19,497 nucleotides of DNA from Peptococcaceae bacterium (GTDB taxonomy: Bacteria; Bacillota; Desulfotomaculia; Desulfotomaculales; Desulfocucumaceae): the NCBI GenBank assembly GCA_013336365.1, contig JAAXTT010000017.1:1-19497 (forward strand), read 5' to 3'. Position numbers and translations under genes: made by a program. The notes beneath the pieces are model-generated. The model saw only the letters and a list, made by a program, of their open reading frames with translations, was not told the origin of the DNA and ran no database searches. Position 1 is the stretch's first letter, and each line of letters begins with the position of its first letter. Shown here one piece after another: positions 15,038 to 19,497 of this stretch.

Positions 15038-16270
15038 ATGAAAAGAATTTATCTTGATCACAGCGCTACAACTCCTGTAAGATCGGAGGTAGCAGAGATA
15101 ATGTATAAGTATTTAACAGAGGATAATTTTGGCAACCCCACAAGTCTTCATTGGTTTGGCAGAAAGGTTCGCAAAGGTATAGATGAGGCGAGGGAAAAGG
15201 TTGCTAAGTCAATTGGAGCTAATGCCAAGGAAATTATATTTACCAGTGGAGGCACTGAGGCTGATAATATGGCTATTCATGGAGTGGCAATGGCTAATAA
15301 AAACAAAGGCAACCATATAATAACAACGGCAGTTGAGCATCACGCTGTTTTAAATACAGTAAAGGCTTTAGGAAAACAGGGATTCACTGTAACTATTCTG
15401 CCGGTTGACAAGTATGGAGCAGTCAGAGCTGAAGATGTATCGGCTGCTATTACAGACAAGACCATACTGATTACTATAATGCATGCAAATAACGAAGTGG
15501 GGACTATAATGCCCATTGAAGAGATTGGAGTTATTGCCCGTTCCAAAGGTGTTTTGTTTCATACTGATGCTGTCCAAAGCTTCGGCAAAATCCCGGTAGA
15601 TGTAAACAAGCTGGGGGTTGATTTATTAACAATATCCGGACATAAAATTCATGGTCCCAAGGGTATTGGTGCCTTGTATGTGAGAAGGGGCACAAAGTGG
15701 AAGCAAAGTCTTTTTCATGGTGGAGGTCAGGAGGGGTTGAAGCGGGCAGGCACAGAAAATGTCCCGGGCATATTGGCATTAGGGCTGGCTTCGGAGCTGG
15801 CAGCAGCAAACCTTGAAAAAGATAACAATTATTTAAAGGTCTTGAGAGATAAACTGATAAAAGACGTACTGGAAAAGATAGATCAGGTAGAGCTTACAGG
15901 ACACCCGGTTCAGCGTTTACCCAATCATGCCAGCTTTACCTTCCGTTTCATCGAAGGAGAATCTATGCTACTTAGCCTTGACATGAAGGGGATTGCTGCT
16001 TCCAGTGGCTCTGCCTGTACCTCAGGCTCATTAGAACCGTCACACGTTTTGTTGGCAATGGGTATATCCCATGAGATTGCTCATGGGTCATTAAGAATCA
16101 CCTTGGGTATTGGCAACAACAATCAGGACATTGAGTATTTTATCAAGGAACTATCTGTGATAGTTGACAGGCTAAGAGCTATGTCACCTTTAGATCCCGA
16201 TAATGAATTTAGTCAGAGCTCTGACTGCGTGTCCTGTAAAGAAAGCGGTTCTTGCAATAACTTAGCCTAG
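15038..16270 (+). CDS. iscS: Cysteine desulfurase (IscS/NifS class)
   Basis: A PLP enzyme that takes sulfur from cysteine, gives alanine, and hands the persulfide to IscU and MnmA. Visible residues: the LDHSATTP start, GGTEADN (71-77), His101-His102, Asp177 in HTDAVQ, the PLP lysine Lys203 in SGHKIHGPKG, and the catalytic Cys327 in the flexible loop SGSACTSGSLEPSHVL. The long loop and 410-residue length place it in class I (IscS/NifS), not SufS. An odd feature is the C-terminal tail after residue 390, with Cys397, Cys400 and Cys406, in the place where other IscS proteins contact partners. ATG 15038 follows AAGGAGGT. It lies 34 bases before iscU, then mnmA: one sulfur-transfer operon. Confidence 0.96.
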   Translation: MKRIYLDHSATTPVRSEVAEIMYKYLTEDNFGNPTSLHWFGRKVRKGIDEAREKVAKSIGANAKEIIFTSGGTEADNMAIHGVAMANKNKGNHIITTAVEHHAVLNTVKALGKQGFTVTILPVDKYGAVRAEDVSAAITDKTILITIMHANNEVGTIMPIEEIGVIARSKGVLFHTDAVQSFGKIPVDVNKLGVDLLTISGHKIHGPKGIGALYVRRGTKWKQSLFHGGGQEGLKRAGTENVPGILALGLASELAAANLEKDNNYLKVLRDKLIKDVLEKIDQVELTGHPVQRLPNHASFTFRFIEGESMLLSLDMKGIAASSGSACTSGSLEPSHVLLAMGISHEIAHGSLRITLGIGNNNQDIEYFIKELSVIVDRLRAMSPLDPDNEFSQSSDCVSCKESGSCNNLA

Positions 16271-16304
16271 CCCAAGGATTTATGATAGAATGGAGGGTAT
16301 GAAA

Positions 16305-16682
16305 ATGTACAGTGAAAAAGTTATGGATCATTTTGAAAACCCTAGAAATGTTGGAGAAATTATTGATGCCGATGGCGTGGGTCAAGTAGGAAACCCCACC
16401 TGTGGTGACATTATGAAGATTTATATCAAGGTCAATGCGGATATTATTGAGGATATAAAGTTTAAGACCTTTGGTTGCGGAGCTGCAATAGCTACCAGTA
16501 GCATTATTACAGAAATGGTAAAGGGTAAAACTCTTGATGAGGCTTTAAGTATCAGCAACAAGCAGGTAGCTGCGGCTCTTGATGGGCTGCCTCCCAAAAA
16601 AATGCATTGCTCAAATCTTGCAGCAGATGCCGTTCAAGCGGCTATAGAGGATTATAGAAGTAAAAGCAACAATAAATCTTGA
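16305..16682 (+). CDS. iscU: Iron-sulfur cluster scaffold (IscU/NifU N-terminal type)
   Basis: The scaffold on which IscS-derived sulfur and iron form [2Fe-2S] clusters. The three ligand cysteines are present: Cys33 with Asp35 in GNPTCGD, Cys58 in FKTFGCGAAIA, and Cys102 in MHCSNLA behind LPPKK. At 125 residues it is a stand-alone U-type domain; the NifU central ferredoxin and C-terminal domains are absent. I chose ATG 16305, giving the standard MYSEKVMDHFENPRN start, with GGAGGG (16292-16297) 7 bases upstream. In-frame ATGs at 16290 and 16299 overlap or abut that ribosome binding site. It ends 38 bases before the chosen mnmA start. Confidence 0.95.
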   Translation: MYSEKVMDHFENPRNVGEIIDADGVGQVGNPTCGDIMKIYIKVNADIIEDIKFKTFGCGAAIATSSIITEMVKGKTLDEALSISNKQVAAALDGLPPKKMHCSNLAADAVQAAIEDYRSKSNNKS

Positions 16683-16720
16683 TAATTCATAAAAAATATA
16701 ATGATTTCCAGGTGAGCATA

Positions 16721-17806
16721 TTGAAGAAAAAAGTTGTTGTAGCTATGAGTGGAGGGGTTGACAGCTCTGTAACAGCTGCTTTGTTGATAAAACAGGGATA
16801 TGAGGTTATTGGGGTAACAATGCAGCTGTGGGATTCTGGTGCGGTTTATGAGGGAGGGGAACAAGCTGGCTGCTGTTCCCTTTCTGCGGTTGAGGATGCC
16901 AGAAAAGTTGCAAATATGTTGGATATTCCATATTACGTAATGAATTTCAGGGACCTTTTTAAAGAAAAGGTTGTTGATTATTTTATTTATGAATATTTGC
17001 AGGGGAGAACTCCAAATCCCTGTATTGCCTGTAATCAGGAGGTTAAGTTTGAGGCACTATTGAGAAAGTCATTGGCTTTGGGTGCTGATTATTTAGCAAC
17101 AGGGCACTATGCTAGGCTTTTTTGGGACAAAAATACCAACAGACATATGATCAGAAGAGGTGAGGACAGCAGAAAGGACCAGACATATGTCCTATATGGA
17201 ATGACTCAGGAGCAAATCTCACGAACCCTTATGCCTCTGGGTGACTATACCAAGGAGCAGGTAAGAAGGCTGGCTGTGGATATGGGATTGCCAACAGCTG
17301 AAAAGGCGGAGAGTCAGGAAATATGTTTTGTTCCTGATGATGATTATCCTTCTTTTATCCTAGACCGAGTTGGTGATAGAATTATTCCCGGCCCATTCTT
17401 AGATAAAAATGGCGAGGTGATCGGCACTCATCGGGGGATCCCTTTTTACACTATAGGACAGCGCAGAGGTTTGGGTATTGCCGCGGGATATCGACTTTAT
17501 GTCATAGATATCGATTTAGAAAATAATGCTGTAATTTTAGGCAGGGACGAGGACCTTCTTGTTGGGGGATTAATTGCTACTGATGTTAATTATGTAGCTT
17601 TTGACAAGCTTTTGAGCCCATTGACAGTCGGTGCTCAAATCAGATATAACGGAAAACCTGAACCGGCAACTATTTATCCACTGGATGATGGGAAAATAGA
17701 ATTGGTTTTCGATTGTTTTCAGAGGGCAATCACTCCCGGACAAGGGGTTGTTTTTTATCGGGATAATTTGTTGCTTGGTGGAGGAACCATTGTCAGCAGG
17801 GTGTAG
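16721..17806 (+). CDS. mnmA: tRNA-specific 2-thiouridylase MnmA
   Basis: Adds sulfur to C2 of U34 in tRNA-Lys, -Glu and -Gln, using ATP and a persulfide sulfur from a cysteine desulfurase. The PP-loop SGGVDSS is at residues 10-16. The catalytic pair is Cys104 (in NPCIACN) and Cys202 (in SQEICFVPDDDY), and GHYAR and GQRRGLG also match. I start at TTG 16721, giving MKKKVVVAMSGGVDSS and 361 residues, the usual size, with AGGTGA a few bases upstream. GTG 16712 or TTG 16679, both in frame, would add residues not seen in the family. Location after iscS-iscU supports IscS as sulfur donor. Confidence 0.95.
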   Translation: MKKKVVVAMSGGVDSSVTAALLIKQGYEVIGVTMQLWDSGAVYEGGEQAGCCSLSAVEDARKVANMLDIPYYVMNFRDLFKEKVVDYFIYEYLQGRTPNPCIACNQEVKFEALLRKSLALGADYLATGHYARLFWDKNTNRHMIRRGEDSRKDQTYVLYGMTQEQISRTLMPLGDYTKEQVRRLAVDMGLPTAEKAESQEICFVPDDDYPSFILDRVGDRIIPGPFLDKNGEVIGTHRGIPFYTIGQRRGLGIAAGYRLYVIDIDLENNAVILGRDEDLLVGGLIATDVNYVAFDKLLSPLTVGAQIRYNGKPEPATIYPLDDGKIELVFDCFQRAITPGQGVVFYRDNLLLGGGTIVSRV

Positions 17807-17907
17807 ATAAAATTTTTGCTCTTTTAGTATTATAAATTACCAAGAGGCATAAGCAGGATATATTTTGGCTGTAGCGAAATATATAACTTAAAAGGGGGAG
17901 AGTATTA

Positions 17908-18171
17908 GTGCTCAGATGTCCGGATTGTGATTCGACCAATATTTTAGTAAAAGAGAATAAATTGGTTGATTTGAAAACAGTGTTATTTTTTTTCCTTGCT
18001 TTTGGTGGATTGTTTGCCATTTCTTGGTATGCAAAGATTGACCTGTTTGATGCCCTGGTTCCTGCTCTGATAATCTATATTTCTTCTCTAATGCTCCTGT
18101 TTTTTATGAATAGAAATATCAGGACTGTAAAGTGCCAGGATTGCTCAAGAACTTGGAGAAATAAAATTTAG
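17908..18171 (+). CDS. Small two-helix membrane protein with split CxxC zinc-ribbon ends
   Basis: I do not recognise a named family. The 87-residue protein begins with RCPDCDS (Cys4, Cys7), then has two hydrophobic segments (about 24-42 and 48-67), and ends with KCQDCSRTWRN (Cys76, Cys79). With a hairpin in the membrane, both ends lie on the same side, so the four cysteines could form one zinc ribbon split by the membrane hairpin. Positive residues beside the cysteines suggest the cytosolic side. The start is GTG 17908 behind GGGGGAG. It lies between mnmA and the PilZ gene, 101 bases and 71 bases from them; no clear promoter is seen, so it may be co-transcribed with mnmA. The CDS is likely real because it has a good ribosome binding site and ordered motifs. 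Confidence 0.75.
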   Translation: MLRCPDCDSTNILVKENKLVDLKTVLFFFLAFGGLFAISWYAKIDLFDALVPALIIYISSLMLLFFMNRNIRTVKCQDCSRTWRNKI

Positions 18172-18242
18172 TCTGTAATACCCGAGATGATTTAAACTAT
18201 TACAAGAAACTAAGAGTCATTTGATGGGAGAATTTTTAAACA

Positions 18243-19046
18243 ATGTCTGAGCGGTTTAGTTTTGTTTCCCCAGCTTATGCAGTTGAATTTGACAGTTTCA
18301 AGGATAGTATGAATAAAGCATTCAATGATGAAATTTCCAGTCCAAGCAATATTATTAATCTATTTATATTGCTCTTTTTTATTACTGTGGGAGTATTTGT
18401 TTTTCGGTATGTTTTGAAAAAAGAGGAAGAACGATTGGCCGAAAGGCGGTTTTCCGGTTTTAAGCTTGAGAAATCCAGTGCACAAAGGAAGTTTTTCAGA
18501 ACTCCGGTAAAAATAGATATTGTTTGGTCTCCGATTGTTGAGGTTAAGGGTAAGGAGATACGTTATTGCTCTGAGGTAATTAACATTAGCGGAGGAGGGC
18601 TTTGCTTTAGAACAGAGGCAGTCCTTAACCCGGAGGATTTGATAAATATCAATTTGGAAATCGGTGAAGATGACCCCTTAGTTATCCCTTCAAAGGTGAT
18701 TAGAGCAGTAAAAGTTCCAAATCAAGAAGCTGAAGAAACAGCTGAAGCAAATGAAGATATCTATGAAGTGGCTGTTAACTTTAATAAAATGCCAAGAAGT
18801 CAGGAAGATAAAGTTGTTAAATATGTTATGGGCTATGAACGGGATCGGATAAAAAACAACAAGCTTGATATAATAAGAAAATCACAAAAGGAAAAATTTC
18901 CGGAAGCTGATGTGGATGAAAACGAGGTTGAGGAAGAATCCGGAGACTATTCGTTTGATGAGCCCGGAGAAATAGAAGAGGAAACAGAATCAATTCAGTC
19001 ACCATCACTAGAACAAAATCCTCCGGATAAAATAAACAATGAATAG
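18243..19046 (+). CDS. Membrane-anchored PilZ-domain protein (probable c-di-GMP receptor)
   Basis: A 267-residue protein with one transmembrane helix (about 37-58), a charged linker (KKEEERLAERR), a PilZ domain, and a very acidic C-terminal tail (from about 220). The PilZ signature is present: Arg82-x-x-x-Arg86 (RKFFR) and, after two strands, Asn114-x-Ser116-x-x-Gly119 (NISGGG), the two motifs that hold c-di-GMP in known receptors. A conserved Arg86 and Gly119 suggest that binding is kept. The N-terminus (MSERFSFVSPAYA) ends like a signal-peptidase site but lacks the hydrophobic core of a signal peptide. ATG 18243 is 12 bases after GGGAG, which is long, and an in-frame TAA lies just upstream, so no earlier start exists. 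What it controls (motility, envelope or secretion) cannot be told from this window. Confidence 0.85.
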   Translation: MSERFSFVSPAYAVEFDSFKDSMNKAFNDEISSPSNIINLFILLFFITVGVFVFRYVLKKEEERLAERRFSGFKLEKSSAQRKFFRTPVKIDIVWSPIVEVKGKEIRYCSEVINISGGGLCFRTEAVLNPEDLININLEIGEDDPLVIPSKVIRAVKVPNQEAEETAEANEDIYEVAVNFNKMPRSQEDKVVKYVMGYERDRIKNNKLDIIRKSQKEKFPEADVDENEVEEESGDYSFDEPGEIEEETESIQSPSLEQNPPDKINNE

Positions 19047-19069
19047 CAGCCATTGTTTATTTTATTTTT
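19031..19069 (+). terminator. Terminator at the end of the PilZ gene
   Basis: A perfect 11-base-pair stem, AATAAACAATG (19031-19041) with CATTGTTTATT (19051-19061), and a 9-base loop, then TTATTTTT. The stop codon of the PilZ gene (19044-19046) lies in the loop, so the end of the coding region forms the 5' half of the hairpin. It closes the isc-mnmA-PilZ stretch. Confidence 0.85.
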
Positions 19070-19143
19070 GTGAATTGTCAGGTAAATCAGCATAGGTCAA
19101 TAATCAGCAATAATTTGTAGTATAGACCTAAATTTAGGAATTC

Positions 19144-19172
19144 TTGACACAAAGTGTAGGGATTTGTATAAT
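19144..19172 (+). promoter_or_regulatory. Sigma-A promoter for alaS
   Basis: Both hexamers are perfect: TTGACA 19144-19149 and TATAAT 19167-19172, with 17 bases between. Start near 19179, so the leader is only about 50 bases. This is too short for a T-box, and no AGGGTGG core is seen. Confidence 0.88.
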
Positions 19173-19229
19173 TATACCGCATTATATAAGAAAAAATATA
19201 TTCGAAGTCTAATGTCTGGAGTGAATTAA

Positions 19230-19497
19230 TTGAGAGAGAAAATTGTAACTGGCAAGCAAATTAGGGACAGTTATTTAAAGTTTTTTGAGGATAAAGGGCA
19301 CAAAATATTGGCAAGTGCGTCGCTTATTCCCGGTACAGATCCGAGTATTTTGTGGACTGCGGCAGGAATGGTACCTTTAAAGCAGTATTATACCGGTGCG
19401 GCGACCCCACCTTCTACAAGAATTACTACCTGTCAGAAGTGCATTCGTACTCCTGATATTGAATCAGTTGGCAGAACAGCCAGGCATCACACATTTT
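19230..19497 (+). CDS. alaS: Alanyl-tRNA synthetase (N-terminal part, runs off the right edge)
   Basis: Only the first 89 codons are present. They match the start of the class II AlaRS catalytic domain: IRDSYLKFFEDKGHKIL, SLIPGTDPSILWTAAGMVPLK (motif 1 region), then CQKCIRTPDIESVGRTARHHTF, leading into motif 2. The full protein has about 870 residues and carries an editing domain that removes Ser and Gly. I start at TTG 19230, 6 bases behind GGAGTG; it is the first codon that gives the family N-terminus. It has its own promoter and follows a terminator. Confidence 0.95.
   Translation, partial: MREKIVTGKQIRDSYLKFFEDKGHKILASASLIPGTDPSILWTAAGMVPLKQYYTGAATPPSTRITTCQKCIRTPDIESVGRTARHHTF

Noticed and set aside
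18243..18281. Signal peptide on the PilZ protein (ends in Ala-Tyr-Ala)
   Set aside because: The preceding residues are short and charged, with no hydrophobic core. The true membrane segment is at residues 37-58.
1..19497. CRISPR array, tRNA genes, rRNA genes or complete insertion sequences
   Set aside because: I saw no regularly spaced repeats, no tRNA-like cloverleaf, no rRNA sequence and no transposase in either strand.

Overview
This 19.5 kb window is chromosomal DNA from an AT-rich, low-GC Gram-positive bacterium, most likely a member of the Clostridia (Firmicutes). The evidence is strong AGGAGG-type ribosome binding sites, frequent TTG and GTG starts, sigma-A promoters close to TTGACA-17/18-TATAAT, a T-box leader in front of hisS-aspS, a DUF896/YnzC protein, and the gene order aspS - 6S RNA - tcdA, which is also the order around bsrA in Bacillus subtilis. 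I cannot name the genus. Almost everything is core housekeeping; the only accessory-looking DNA is at the far left edge.

Layout. Positions 1-1885 read leftward: yraN, then a comM/yifB gene that breaks off inside its conserved Asn-Pro-Cys-Pro-Cys motif. At the break a helix-turn-helix (XRE-type) regulator gene starts and runs out of the window. This looks like the border of an inserted element or a rearrangement. Positions 2023-8146 read rightward: recJ, a bifunctional (p)ppGpp synthetase/hydrolase, dtd and a metallo-beta-lactamase-fold hydrolase. A small DUF896 gene faces the other way (8170-8394). Positions 8445-11902 hold a promoter, a T-box riboswitch and the hisS-aspS operon, followed by 6S RNA, a terminator and tcdA. 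Then come trxA with its own promoter and terminator, rarA, the iscS-iscU-mnmA sulfur-transfer cluster, two small membrane proteins (a split zinc-ribbon protein and a PilZ-domain protein), a terminator, and the start of alaS with its own promoter.

How the parts work together. Many genes serve translation quality and stress: the three aminoacyl-tRNA synthetases, dtd (D-aminoacyl-tRNA removal), tcdA (ct6A at position 37), mnmA (2-thiouridine at position 34, fed by IscS), Rel (response to uncharged tRNA) and 6S RNA (control of RNA polymerase). The most informative signal is the T-box. Aligning its specifier loop to a remembered glyQS leader puts the codon AAC (asparagine) in the reading position, not the histidine codon expected from the first gene. 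The tRNA-end-binding bulge is UGGC, which fits a G73 tRNA (Asn/Asp) and not tRNA-His (C73). The downstream AspRS carries the His/Gly pair associated with non-discriminating enzymes. Together these suggest that the operon senses uncharged tRNA-Asn in an organism that makes Asn-tRNA through Asp-tRNA-Asn.

Limits: all calls come from reading the sequence by eye and from remembered family features. No database search or folding program was run.
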